Shown: positions 1 through 7,931, counted from the stretch's first letter. The stretch is 10,955 nucleotides of DNA from Desulfomonile sp. (GCA_020216785.1 JAIWNO010000308.1:1-10955); one strand, 5' to 3'. The notes: generated by a model not told the origin, from the sequence alone. Translations and numbers: made by a program.

Positions 1-234
1 CATACCTTCTGCCGCAGTATGCGCCGGGCGTTGGCCAGTTCAACGCAATGCATCATGCGGAATCGCTCCAACACCCGGGTAATCGCCGAGACTACCGGAA
101 AGCTCTTCCACCCCTGCGTCTTACCAAGCAACCATGATCAAGCCCGCTCGGCTCGTCAGACGATGCTCCGAAAAGCGACACCCGGCAACGATGACTTTTG
201 CCTCTTGACCTTGTCCTCTGTTTCTCTTACTCAT
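1..234 (-). pseudogene. Frameshifted N-terminal fragment of a probable transposase, cut by the left edge
   Basis: On the minus strand an ATG at 234-232 opens a 37-codon frame that stops at TAA (123-121). The peptide begins MSKRNRGQGQEAK and contains RLTSRAGLIMVA, which resembles the start of IS4/IS1380-like DDE transposases, where a basic N-terminus is followed by an 'LTSRAGL' segment. A second minus-strand frame, open from 137 to the window edge, reads LGKTQGWKSFPVVSAITRV and ends near RILRQKV. The two frames overlap at 121-137, so a small indel there would join them. The family call rests on memory of N-terminal motifs only; no catalytic residues are visible. The downstream frame may be unrelated sequence joined by a deletion. 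The plus-strand frame over the same bases shows no family resemblance. Confidence 0.42.
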
Positions 235-574
235 ACTTCCGAAGTCTCTCGTGATTCTGGTTATTTCTTATTCGTTGCAGGTCGCAACATACCAAAATCA
301 CGAGGCTTCATGAAGCCCTACGTTGTCACTGCGGATGATTGCTTCGTATCAAAAGCAAGATCCAGGTTTAGTACTTCATCAGCCTGCCTCCCCGGATATA
401 TAATTGTCGGAGATAGCATCCCATGCGCCAGAGAGTCAATCGTGATCCGGCCTACGCCATAGTTGAACAATGCCCTCTGCTGAAAACGATTGACGCCCGA
501 TCCCTCACGCATTATCGTGCAATGCGTTCCCCTTTGGGCACTCTTGAGTTGCGGCCAATGCAGAGGATGGGGCG
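235..574. other. Intergenic stretch of about 340 bp without a convincing gene
   Basis: The open frames crossing this stretch have no recognisable motifs and no good ribosome binding site, and those reaching past 574 are antisense to the SEC-C gene. It contains a GTTGC/GCAAC inverted repeat with a 5-nt loop (274-288) and a perfect 14-bp palindrome at 304-317. A TATAAT hexamer lies at 399-404 with only a poor -35 match (TTCATC, 375-380, 18-nt spacer), so it is a weak promoter candidate for the SEC-C gene starting at 575. It probably holds the end of the broken mobile element on its left side plus the leader of the right-hand gene. Confidence 0.5.
304..317. repeat. Perfect 14-bp palindrome GGCTTCATGAAGCC
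   Basis: The sequence GGCTTCATGAAGCC equals its own reverse complement with no loop. A dyad like this is more typical of a dimeric regulator's operator or a recombination/IS-end site than of a terminator, and no T-run follows on either strand. It sits between the broken transposase fragment and the SEC-C gene. A single copy is seen in the window. Its function is unknown, and a chance palindrome is possible. Confidence 0.4.
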
Positions 575-1516
575 ATGGAGATACCCGAGATCCTGGAAGA
601 ATTGCGGTCGTTCGAGGAAGGCAAGTTCCCGCGTGAGGCCCTGGAAGCAGCGGTTGCGCAACGCGACCGAATAACTCCCGCGTTGCTGGAGGTCGTGCAA
701 GACGTCGCGGACGATCCTCGGTCCTTGGAGGATGACAACAATTACGCGGCCTACATGCAGGCCGTGTACCTCCTCGCACAGTTTCGGGAAAAGCGAGCGT
801 ACGAGCCGATCGTGCGCTTTTGTTCAGAGAGCGATGAGGAGACGTTGGACCTGACCGGAGATTTCGTAACGGAAGACCTGGACCGCGTGCTGGCTTCCGT
901 GTCGTGCGGCGACGACAGTCTTATACGTCAACTCGTTGAGAACACTTACGCGAACGAGTACGTCCGCAGCGCAGGACTCCACAGCCTCGTGTCTTTGGTC
1001 GCATGTGGGGACAAATCAAGAGAAGATGTCATAGATTATTTTGCCGGCCTCTTCCGGGGAAAATTTTCGCGAGAACCGCATTACATATGGGATTCCCTTG
1101 TGTCATGCAGCATAGACCTTTATCCGGAAGATTTATGCCTGGATATCGAGCAAGTTTACCGAGATGATCTGGTTGACGAATTCTTCGTTTCCCGTAAGGA
1201 GGTTCGGGATGCACTTGCCGTTCCCAAAGAGGAAGCCCTCGCCCGGCTGAAGAAGAATAGCGCCTATCGGCTCATCACCGATGCCGTCGAGGAAATCGAA
1301 TCGTGGAATTTCTTCTCGCCGAAGTCTGCACCTCCCGAAGAATCAGAGCCTGCCCCGGCCACTGCAATCGAATCCGTTGAAGACACGCAATGGATGGACT
1401 ATTACAGCACCAAACCAATACCGACCTATGTAAGAACCACGCCGAAAATTGGACGGAATGAGCCCTGTCCGTGCGGCAGCGGCAAAAAATACAAGAAATG
1501 CTGCGGCAGGCCGTGA
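575..1516 (+). CDS. DUF1186 family protein with C-terminal SEC-C zinc motif
   Basis: This is a 313-residue acidic protein. The first ~235 residues are helical and repeat-like and match the DUF1186 family, including the segment DDNNYAAYMQAVYLLAQF near residues 52-69 and paired acidic helices after it. A low-complexity Pro/Glu/Ala linker (about 250-275) leads to a C-terminal SEC-C motif, CPCGSGKKYKKCCG (298-311). Its cysteines C298, C300, C309 and C310 match the zinc-binding pattern at the C-terminus of SecA and many unrelated proteins. No signal peptide or membrane segment is visible, so it is probably cytoplasmic. The ATG at 575 has an AGAGGA ribosome site (562-567) at suitable spacing. It stands alone and converges on the FAH-family gene, whose 3' end is only 15 nt away. 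The biochemical role is unknown: HEAT-like DUF1186 repeats suggest protein binding, and the SEC-C tail suggests contact with ribosome, nucleic acid or another protein. Confidence 0.9.
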   Translation: MEIPEILEELRSFEEGKFPREALEAAVAQRDRITPALLEVVQDVADDPRSLEDDNNYAAYMQAVYLLAQFREKRAYEPIVRFCSESDEETLDLTGDFVTEDLDRVLASVSCGDDSLIRQLVENTYANEYVRSAGLHSLVSLVACGDKSREDVIDYFAGLFRGKFSREPHYIWDSLVSCSIDLYPEDLCLDIEQVYRDDLVDEFFVSRKEVRDALAVPKEEALARLKKNSAYRLITDAVEEIESWNFFSPKSAPPEESEPAPATAIESVEDTQWMDYYSTKPIPTYVRTTPKIGRNEPCPCGSGKKYKKCCGRP

Positions 1517-1531
1517 TTCGGTACCCGCATC

Positions 1532-2584
1532 TCAACGCTCAACCAGAAATCGCTCCAATTCCGGCCGTCTTCCCCACCGAGAAGGCCCGCTCAGAGTGAT
1601 CCTCGAAGGAATCAATTGCCTCAGCGTTCCAAGTTCATCAAATGCGATTTCTATCAGGTCGCCCGGCAGGAGCCATTCATCTCTATCCAGCCCGCAGCAG
1701 CCCGGCACCGTCCCCATGCCGACAATGGTGCCCGGAAAGACTTTCTGAAAGCTGGTCAGATACTCGAGTACCTCAACCGGATGAGCTGTGTAGCCGGATG
1801 TGTTTCCCTTCCACTCATATCTCTCCCCAACCTTTACCCGCACATTCAGAGAGAGCGGGTCCGGAACTTCGTCGGGGGTGATGAGAAACGGACCGATCCC
1901 GTTGCCTCGATCGAAGTCCTTGCACCGGGCCAATCCTAATCGCCCCATCAATTCCGGCCACTGGACGTCCCGTGCCGAGAAATCGTTGAAGATCGTGTAA
2001 CCTGCAATCGCGCTTTTCACTTCCTTTTCGGACGCGCCTCTGCTCGCATTTCCGACGACAAATGCAAGTTCCGCCTCCACATCCAGGTACGACGTGAAAC
2101 TTGGCCAGATCGTGGTATCCCCGTCGCCGATAATTGCATTGTGGTTGCCTTTGTAGCAGTTGAACTCCGCCCTGTGTTTGTTTTTGCGGAACTCATTCCT
2201 GAGGACTGCACGGATTATGGCGCTGACAGGCCATTTCTTCTCGTGATGAGCCAGAGTGTATCCTGAGTTGAACAAATGCTCGGGAGCAAGCGCGAAATCG
2301 ATCAACGCAGGCGGCCGCGGCACGGGAGGCAAAATTTTCACATTGTGTAAGACATGCGCATCAATCTCGAATTCCGCCCATTTCTCTGCGGCCATGGAGG
2401 CAAGCTCCTGGGCAATCTTTTCGCTTTCGGGATGGCTGCGGAGGTATGCTTCCATGTCGCTCAATTCGGGATGAGCACGGTTGAACCGCTGTTGCAAAGT
2501 AGCGAACGAAACTACGGATTCGTTGAGCAACAGGCCGAAATGTGAGTCTTGGTCTCCCGGCGTTTGATAGTTCAGTAGTTTCAT
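1532..2584 (-). CDS. Fumarylacetoacetate hydrolase (FAH) family protein
   Basis: This 350-residue protein has the FAH fold signature. FAH-family enzymes use a divalent metal to cleave or hydrate beta-diketo or acylpyruvate-type substrates in aromatic-compound catabolism. The order of motifs is: ILPPVPRPPALIDF (84-97) with D97 and a following His (H103, in APEHLF) at the place of the FAH Asp/catalytic-His region; a metal-binding pair E170 and E172 in LDVEAELAFVVG; NDFSARDVQ (200-208), where D201 matches the third metal ligand; K222 in the CKDFDRGNGIGPF stretch; and VGMGTVPGCCGLDRDEWLLPGD near 288-309. The residues expected of an active enzyme are present, but the substrate cannot be read. The length suits full-length two-domain FAH proteins rather than the short ~210-280 aa forms. 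It is the last gene of the operon. Its ATG (2584-2582) overlaps the TGA of the lipoprotein gene as ATGA, with no strong Shine-Dalgarno of its own, which suggests translational coupling. Confidence 0.93.
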   Translation of the reverse strand: MKLLNYQTPGDQDSHFGLLLNESVVSFATLQQRFNRAHPELSDMEAYLRSHPESEKIAQELASMAAEKWAEFEIDAHVLHNVKILPPVPRPPALIDFALAPEHLFNSGYTLAHHEKKWPVSAIIRAVLRNEFRKNKHRAEFNCYKGNHNAIIGDGDTTIWPSFTSYLDVEAELAFVVGNASRGASEKEVKSAIAGYTIFNDFSARDVQWPELMGRLGLARCKDFDRGNGIGPFLITPDEVPDPLSLNVRVKVGERYEWKGNTSGYTAHPVEVLEYLTSFQKVFPGTIVGMGTVPGCCGLDRDEWLLPGDLIEIAFDELGTLRQLIPSRITLSGPSRWGRRPELERFLVER

Positions 2585-3603
2585 GGAGCGGCTTTCTTAA
2601 TTCCTTCAATAGCGAGCAGGAATCCCAGTGCAAGGTTTTCTGCTTCCTGGACCGAGCTTACGCTCGCGTCCACGGTCGCATCGATCTCTTTGTGTTCCTG
2701 TTCCGGCTCAACGGAGAGCATAGGAACCGGCCGTTTGGAACCGGTCTCACTTGCGGAACGCCTGCGGTTCCAGTCCGAGGCAATCTGCGACAAGGGGCAG
2801 TTCTTCAGCAATATGTGAAGCTTCTTTTCTTCAAGATGAAATACGCATCTCCCCCGAATCGGGTGGCCTAGCTCTCTGAGACGAATCCTTTGATCTCTGT
2901 CGAAGAACTTCTCCGGATCCAAGGTCCCGGACGGCATTCCCGGAGCAAGAAGGTAGAAGTCCGCAAGTGCTTGGAGCAGCCTGTTTCGCGAGTACCTCAC
3001 GTAGGTCGATTGGGTAAAGTCCTTCCATTCATTCATAAGCGAGGTGAATCGGCCTTTGAGCATCTCGTTGAGTGATAAAAGCGTATCTTTCTGCCTGGTT
3101 GTAAGAATTCCATTTTCAAGGGCAGCCTCGTATGCTGCCGGCAAAGGGTACTTCAACTCACCTGTGCACTGCGGATCAAAGCACAGGTATGCGAGAAGCC
3201 CCTCCTGTTTGCGTTGAGCGCTCGCGGCCTTCACGCCTTCCCTTACTCCGAGCGAAAACGTCCCCTCCGGCGTCACCACCGTGGTCACATAGTGAATACT
3301 TCTTCGGAGGAAAGGGCCTGCATCGGCCCAATTGTCAACGGGCCAGACGAGCCAATAACAAAATTGCCGATTTGGCTCAATACTGTCGGGAAGGTCTTCT
3401 GTCAAATCGACGCGTCTGATCCCCTCCTGAGTGTCGGTGCCGGTTATGCGGGCGTTGGCCGGCAAGTTCCCCCATACAGCGCCGGCCGCATCGAGAGCGT
3501 ATGATGCCGAGGCCTCCAATGCCTCCTGACAACACCCCATCAGAACAATTGCGCACATCAAGACAAAGCTGCTACCGGGCTGTTTCGGTTTTAGTCGGGC
3601 CAT
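2581..3603 (-). CDS. Unrecognised probable lipoprotein in the MoxR/transglutaminase operon
   Basis: This 340-residue protein belongs to no family I recognise. Residues 1-10 are basic, followed by a hydrophobic stretch (about 11-23) and LMGC (21-24), an imperfect lipobox with Met at -2. Export as a lipoprotein anchored at Cys24 is therefore plausible; ordinary signal peptidase cleavage nearby is the alternative. The mature part looks soluble. It has a beta-rich N-terminal half (segments such as QFCYWLVWPVDNW and HYVTTVVTPEGTFSLGVREG), a helical middle (NEMLKGRFTSLMNEWKDF) and a Ser/Glu-rich tail. The ATG at 3603 is preceded by AGAGGGG at 6 nt, a good ribosome site. It follows the transglutaminase stop by 53 nt and overlaps the FAH-family start by 4 nt. 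Its position suggests an exported partner or substrate of the membrane transglutaminase, but that is inference only. Confidence 0.8.
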   Translation of the reverse strand: MARLKPKQPGSSFVLMCAIVLMGCCQEALEASASYALDAAGAVWGNLPANARITGTDTQEGIRRVDLTEDLPDSIEPNRQFCYWLVWPVDNWADAGPFLRRSIHYVTTVVTPEGTFSLGVREGVKAASAQRKQEGLLAYLCFDPQCTGELKYPLPAAYEAALENGILTTRQKDTLLSLNEMLKGRFTSLMNEWKDFTQSTYVRYSRNRLLQALADFYLLAPGMPSGTLDPEKFFDRDQRIRLRELGHPIRGRCVFHLEEKKLHILLKNCPLSQIASDWNRRRSASETGSKRPVPMLSVEPEQEHKEIDATVDASVSSVQEAENLALGFLLAIEGIKKAAP

Positions 3604-3656
3604 GTTGCGCCCCTCTTGAACGATTGACGGCGACCGAAATCCGGTATGTGGCGCGC

Positions 3657-5765
3657 TTACGCGGCCGCTTTCATTTGCTTACGGGCAGAGGACACAGCCT
3701 GAATCAGCTCGGCGCGAGCCGCGTGGAACTCGTTCATCGACTGCGCGGCTCCGCCGCCAAACCGGGCTGTCAAGTACGCATTCATAAACCGTGAAAGCGC
3801 TTCCCTGGCCTCCGGGACGGTCTCAGCAATTTCAGAGAAGTTCTCCTCGTGCCATGAGTGCACCTGTCCCAACGCGCCCAGGCGGACAAGTTGCCGCATG
3901 GTCGCCATGTACACCGCGGCCGCGTCCGTCCGCATGACTCTCCTCTGTCGCACAAAATAGATGATCAGCACCAGTACAGCCGCAACCACGGCGATCACCA
4001 GCATCAGGTCCCGCACGTTGGAGATTATTGGGATCGGAAGCGTAGTGCGCCCTGTCAGCAGCTGCTTCAGCGCTCTGGAAATCACGATCTGGTTGGAGCG
4101 GTCGAAGTTGACGACTCCTCGTATCCATTGGTATTGTACCGAATCATACATATCCATAAGCCAAACCAGCCTGCCACTGAGCATTGCCAGAGCACTCGGC
4201 GGGGTTGCGTCGAGGGTGGTCCACACACCGTCGCCCAAATTCGCCTCGGTCCACGCATGGGCGCGAGCGAACCGCACGATGAACTCATCTTCTTCAGATG
4301 TAGGCTCCATGCCATTGAAACCTTCCACCACGCGCGACGGAATGCCCACAGCCCGCAGCATAAGCGCCAGTGCTGTGGCGAAGTGCTCGCAGTTGCCTGT
4401 GCGGGTCGAGAAGAGAAAGTGCTCAATTGGGTGGACTTCTTCAGGCGGAGGCTCAACTTGGAGCTGGTATTTGAAGTCTCTTCGGAGCCTGCTCACAATA
4501 GCTTGTGCTTTGCCGCGGGGACTGTTCGCATTCTGTGACCATTCGAGCGCGAGGTCCTTGATTTTGGCCGTCACGCCGGTCTGGTCCAAGTTCGCAGGCT
4601 CGGGTCGTCGTGACACAGGGATCGGCGCGAGCGCCGCGTCCACGGAGTATAAATTGTTTACCAAATGGACGCTGCGGATGATCACTTCTCCACGCTCGTT
4701 AATGCCGATGACCCGGTTGGCCCGGCCAAGCACTCGCAGCGGGGTTCCGGTCGTGTACACCACCTTGCTCTGGAGCCCATATGGAATGATGACATATGAG
4801 ATCTCATTTGCCTTGCCGGGCTTGATCAGTCGCCCCGCTGGCCACCGAAAGCCATCCGACTTCCAGACTTTCCCGTCGGTCTTTTCGAGCACCCGGCCTC
4901 TCCAATAAACGGGCGCAGGCGGTATCTTGTCTTCGAATTTCACCTTAAACGCGATCCGGTGGCGGCCCATCATGGACACCATATCCCCATAGCCGATAAC
5001 GGGGCTGAGATCGATTCGCGCTCCTCCCGCCACACCCGCGCGCAGCCCGGGAAACACAGTGAACGGCCGCGGGAGGAAAATGAACAAGATAATGGCCAAA
5101 CCGACAATGAACCCGGCGGATTTGGCAAGTCTGCGCCGCAACGTTGGAATTGCAGCCTCAACCTCAGGAAGCTCATCGGTCGCGTCCCACGCAGCCGCGG
5201 ACCGAGCCAGGTGGAACAGCATCAACGTACCCATGAGAGAGAAGAGGTAGAAAGGCAGGATCAGACCGAAAATCAAGTGGTTGGAGTTGATGCAGTTGAT
5301 CAGGACAAGACCCGCGCTCAGCACTATCAGCTGCCCAAGGTTCCGATCCGTGAGGGGCGAAAGGCATCGCACCATCATGACCCCGAAGGTGAAATAGACG
5401 AGGAAGACGGGCGGGCTCAGCGGCTCATTCAAGGACCAGAGGTAAGCAAGAAAAGCGGGAACATACGCGATAAACAGGCCGGTGAATACGGCCTCCGACC
5501 AAAAGAGCGGCTTGGAGTAGTCCGGTCTTACGAGCGCAGCAGCTGCAAGGGGCAAAATCAGCAACAGCAGCGGGTGCAGCGCATTCTCTTCGATGATGGT
5601 CGGAACGACTGAGAAGGCCACCAAGCTCACAAGAAACCACTTCAAGGCCCGGTGACGACCGTACGTTACCGAAACCGGGCGCCGCAACACAGCCGGACCT
5701 GCCCACGCGCGATTCATCCAGGTAAACGTTTTGCCGCTATTTGTTTGTAAGCGAATCAGTTTCAT
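3657..5765 (-). CDS. TgpA-like membrane transglutaminase (DUF3488, transglutaminase core, DUF4129-like tail)
   Basis: This is a ~702-residue integral membrane protein. Using the ATG at 5765 as residue 1, about six to seven hydrophobic segments fall near 43-58, 64-80, 92-110, 119-135, 143-160, 163-187 and 218-232. A large soluble loop follows, containing the transglutaminase core. The catalytic Cys is C459 in TRTGNCEHFATALALMLRA, the His is H503 in FARAHAWTEANL, and the Asp is D519 in WTTLDATPP, so the triad is complete. Another membrane helix at ~587-605 precedes a basic, helical DUF4129-like tail. The length fits TgpA-type proteins, whose transglutaminase domain faces the periplasm. The ATG at 5789 would give 710 residues but lacks a ribosome site. 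The ATG at 5765 forms an ATGA overlap with the DUF58 stop and has an upstream AAGGGGG, so I prefer it. The family's physiological substrate is not established; a role in envelope protein maturation is commonly suspected. Confidence 0.95.
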   Translation of the reverse strand: MKLIRLQTNSGKTFTWMNRAWAGPAVLRRPVSVTYGRHRALKWFLVSLVAFSVVPTIIEENALHPLLLLILPLAAAALVRPDYSKPLFWSEAVFTGLFIAYVPAFLAYLWSLNEPLSPPVFLVYFTFGVMMVRCLSPLTDRNLGQLIVLSAGLVLINCINSNHLIFGLILPFYLFSLMGTLMLFHLARSAAAWDATDELPEVEAAIPTLRRRLAKSAGFIVGLAIILFIFLPRPFTVFPGLRAGVAGGARIDLSPVIGYGDMVSMMGRHRIAFKVKFEDKIPPAPVYWRGRVLEKTDGKVWKSDGFRWPAGRLIKPGKANEISYVIIPYGLQSKVVYTTGTPLRVLGRANRVIGINERGEVIIRSVHLVNNLYSVDAALAPIPVSRRPEPANLDQTGVTAKIKDLALEWSQNANSPRGKAQAIVSRLRRDFKYQLQVEPPPEEVHPIEHFLFSTRTGNCEHFATALALMLRAVGIPSRVVEGFNGMEPTSEEDEFIVRFARAHAWTEANLGDGVWTTLDATPPSALAMLSGRLVWLMDMYDSVQYQWIRGVVNFDRSNQIVISRALKQLLTGRTTLPIPIISNVRDLMLVIAVVAAVLVLIIYFVRQRRVMRTDAAAVYMATMRQLVRLGALGQVHSWHEENFSEIAETVPEAREALSRFMNAYLTARFGGGAAQSMNEFHAARAELIQAVSSARKQMKAAA

Positions 5766-6754
5766 ACGGCGCCGCCCCCTTGCCTCCATGCGAATTCGCC
5801 TGTGGCCGCCACATCCACCGTCATGCCCCCGGTATCGACCCGTTCCGTGCTATGGCCCACCGGCCCACCCCAGCGAGCCAGAATCGTCAGCGTCCGAAGC
5901 ATAACCTCTTTTCCCACTCCGGCCGGCACATACACGCCCGGTCCATGAAGCGAAACCGGTGCCCCACGTCCGGCGAAATGAACAACAAGCGATGCAGCCC
6001 GCGAAATCGCCCGTTCGGATGCATCGAGAGGCAGGCGAATGGCAACCTCCCGTGAACCCTCGTCCGCGAGGACCCGCGTGATGAGTTCACCGGTTTGCGC
6101 GGTCTTCTTCCAATCAATAAATTTGTACGGGTCACCGGGCACGTAGTCCCGAAATGTGTATGGGACCGACCCGAAAGGCCCGACGTGCTCCACGGTCGAA
6201 CCGGTTCCGAGAGGAGATATGAGAACATAATCATCAATTGGCTCAATTCTTGGAAACACGAGGATCGGCTCCGAGGGACAGCACTCTCGGGAGTACGTTG
6301 CAAACCCAAAGGGAAACGCAGACGAAACCACACCGGCTTTGACGATCTTGTCTCCTCGTGTACCTATCGAATACACGGCCGCTGACGATATCGACTCGCC
6401 GGGCCGCACTCGAACGACGGAGGCGCCGTCCGCTTCCGCTTCCAGCGGCAATTGCTCGCGCACCGTTAGCGTGAATGCTCCCCATTTGCTTCGTTCACTT
6501 TTGATCGTGTATCCCAGATTGAACTTCGTCTGTGCATAGATTTCTTCAGGAAACTTACGAATGCACCGCACCGCCTTCAAATTAGCTCCGGCGAGACGGT
6601 GGGACACCGCCAGAAGCCCAACCACCATCCCGAATATGATGAAGAGGAAGTTATTGCCGGTAACCACCGCGGCAGCGAGGACCCATACCAAAAGAAAGAC
6701 ACAAATCCAACCGCCCAAGCGGACTCGTATGTGGATGCCGTTGCGGAGTCTCAT
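5762..6754 (-). CDS. DUF58 domain protein, partner of the MoxR ATPase
   Basis: This 330-residue protein has two hydrophobic helices at the N-terminus (about 15-32 and 35-50) and then a soluble part. The DUF58 hallmark RDYVPGDPYKFIDW lies at 202-215, including the conserved R-x-Y-x-x-G-D and the I-D-W end, followed by the Lys/Thr-rich KKTAQTGELITR. DUF58 proteins commonly pair with MoxR AAA+ ATPases, and a von Willebrand A-like fold in the C-terminal half is typical. Here the second half is fairly short and no canonical DxSxS MIDAS motif is visible (LPLDASERA is the nearest match at 241-249). The gene begins 27 nt after the MoxR stop and ends in an ATGA overlap with the transglutaminase start. 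No clear Shine-Dalgarno precedes its ATG, so translation probably depends on ribosomes arriving from the MoxR gene. Confidence 0.94.
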   Translation of the reverse strand: MRLRNGIHIRVRLGGWICVFLLVWVLAAAVVTGNNFLFIIFGMVVGLLAVSHRLAGANLKAVRCIRKFPEEIYAQTKFNLGYTIKSERSKWGAFTLTVREQLPLEAEADGASVVRVRPGESISSAAVYSIGTRGDKIVKAGVVSSAFPFGFATYSRECCPSEPILVFPRIEPIDDYVLISPLGTGSTVEHVGPFGSVPYTFRDYVPGDPYKFIDWKKTAQTGELITRVLADEGSREVAIRLPLDASERAISRAASLVVHFAGRGAPVSLHGPGVYVPAGVGKEVMLRTLTILARWGGPVGHSTERVDTGGMTVDVAATGEFAWRQGGGAV

Positions 6755-6781
6755 GCGTGATTGTCGGACTATCGAAGCGCC

Positions 6782-7720
6782 CTAGACAGGCCCTTCCACT
6801 GACTTGAGGATTTGAGTCAGCACAGCCAGCCGACGTTCCGGCCCGCGGCCTTGCGCTCCCGCCGAGAGGAGAATCCGGTGCCTCGCCACGGGCACGAACA
6901 TACGGCGCAAATCCTCGGGTACCGCGTAATCCCTTCCTTCGAGCAGCGCCAGCGCCTGCATGGCATGCTTGAGGTGCAGGCCGCCGCGGGAAGACAGGCC
7001 CAGCCTTATCTCCGGATGCTCTCTGGTAGCTGCCACCAAGTCGAGCAAATACTCCATCATGCTCGAGTCTACCCTGACTTCCTGAACCCGATCCTGGAGC
7101 TTCCGGAGCGATTCCGGATCAGTGACCGGGGTCAACCGCTCCGCATCGAGGTGCTCCAGATCGCGTTCAAGTATTTCCATCTCATGGGAGCGCGCGGGAT
7201 AGCCGAGGCTCACCGAGAGCATGAACCGGTCGAGTTGGCTCTCCGGAAGCTCAAACGACCCGAACCGCTCCACCGGGTTCATTGTTGCCAGAACAATGAA
7301 AGGCTGAGAAAGCCGATACGTGTGGCCATCCACCGACACCTTTCCCTCAGCCATCGACTCCAACAGAGCGGACTGCGTGCGAGGCGAGGTCCGATTAATC
7401 TCGTCGGCAAGGAGCACCGCGGTGAAGATAGGCCCCGCTTTAAACTCGAAGTCGCAAGTCTTGGGATTGTAAATATTCACGCCGATCACATCGGACGGCA
7501 GCGTGTCGCTGGTGAACTGGATGCGCCTGAATCGCACTCCCAGGGAACGTGCCGTGGCCAACGCCAGCAGCGTCTTGCCAACGCCGGGTATGTCCTCGAT
7601 GAGCACGTGGCCCCGGGCCAGAAGCGCCACCACCACTGTCTTGATTTGCTCGTCCTTTCCGATGAGGACGCTGGAGATGGATTGAACCAGCCGGCAGGCG
7701 GTTTCGTCTTGCTGGGGCAT
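6782..7720 (-). CDS. MoxR family AAA+ ATPase
   Basis: This 312-residue cytoplasmic AAA+ ATPase of the MoxR family is thought to remodel or help mature partner proteins encoded next to it. Residue numbers start at the ATG at 7720. Walker A is DIPGVGKT (43-50), Walker B is LLADEINR (103-110), sensor 1 is LATMNP (144-149) in the family's typical stretch, the arginine finger is in QLDRF (about R165), and sensor 2 is GLSSRGG with R245. The C-terminal helical lid contains the conserved Y-A-V-P-E-D-L-R-R segment. All catalytic elements are intact, and the length is normal for MoxR. A TTG at 7753 would add 11 residues, but the ATG at 7720 has GAGGGA exactly 7 nt upstream, and the likely promoter overlaps the TTG. 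This is the first gene of the operon with DUF58, transglutaminase, lipoprotein and FAH-family genes. Confidence 0.95.
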   Translation of the reverse strand: MPQQDETACRLVQSISSVLIGKDEQIKTVVVALLARGHVLIEDIPGVGKTLLALATARSLGVRFRRIQFTSDTLPSDVIGVNIYNPKTCDFEFKAGPIFTAVLLADEINRTSPRTQSALLESMAEGKVSVDGHTYRLSQPFIVLATMNPVERFGSFELPESQLDRFMLSVSLGYPARSHEMEILERDLEHLDAERLTPVTDPESLRKLQDRVQEVRVDSSMMEYLLDLVAATREHPEIRLGLSSRGGLHLKHAMQALALLEGRDYAVPEDLRRMFVPVARHRILLSAGAQGRGPERRLAVLTQILKSVEGPV

Positions 7721-7744
7721 ACGATTGTCCCTCACACGCTGTCT

Positions 7745-7773
7745 ATATAACAATTAAACTCACCATACCTGAA
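7745..7773 (-). promoter_or_regulatory. Candidate sigma-70-type promoter of the MoxR operon
   Basis: Read on the minus strand, TTCAGG (7773-7768) is followed by a 17-nt spacer and TTATAT (7750-7745). The -10 is a reasonable match and the -35 matches only in part. Transcription would start about 7 nt further on, leaving a short leader with GAGGGA ahead of the ATG at 7720. It is inferred from consensus only. Confidence 0.35.
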
Positions 7774-7902
7774 GAACGCGAGCCAAACGCCTGAAAGGCC
7801 CCGCACGATCTTCACGGAATACGATACAGCCCGCGGGATATCTCAAAATCAGTATCGGCATTATGACTCCGGATGTCAACGACGCCGTTGGTTACAATTC
7901 CT

Positions 7903-7931
7903 TTGACAAGCGGAACAGAAGAGTATAGTTT
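7903..7931 (+). promoter_or_regulatory. Candidate promoter of the Fe-S protein gene
   Basis: A perfect -35 hexamer TTGACA (7903-7908) is followed by TAGTTT (7926-7931) at 17 nt, or by the better TATAGT (7924-7929) at 15 nt. It would give a leader of about 100 nt to the preferred GTG start at 8041. It is inferred from consensus only; the exact -10 is ambiguous. Confidence 0.45.

Noticed and set aside
19..462. Plus-strand 147-codon open frame at the left edge
   Set aside because: It has no good ribosome site and no motif. It is antisense to a more plausible transposase fragment and spans the palindrome region.
318..779. Minus-strand 153-codon open frame
   Set aside because: It overlaps the start of the well-supported SEC-C gene on the other strand, and its product is Pro/Arg-rich like an antisense shadow.
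1517..1531. Possible bidirectional terminator between the convergent SEC-C and FAH-family genes
   Set aside because: Only 15 nt lie between the stops, and no hairpin with T-tails is visible there.
3858..4908. Two long overlapping plus-strand open frames
   Set aside because: Both are antisense to the transglutaminase core and follow its codon bias. Their products lack recognisable domains.
6812..7750. Long plus-strand open frame of 312 codons
   Set aside because: It lies wholly antisense to the MoxR gene, whose motifs are all intact. The plus-strand product is His/Arg-rich with no family resemblance.
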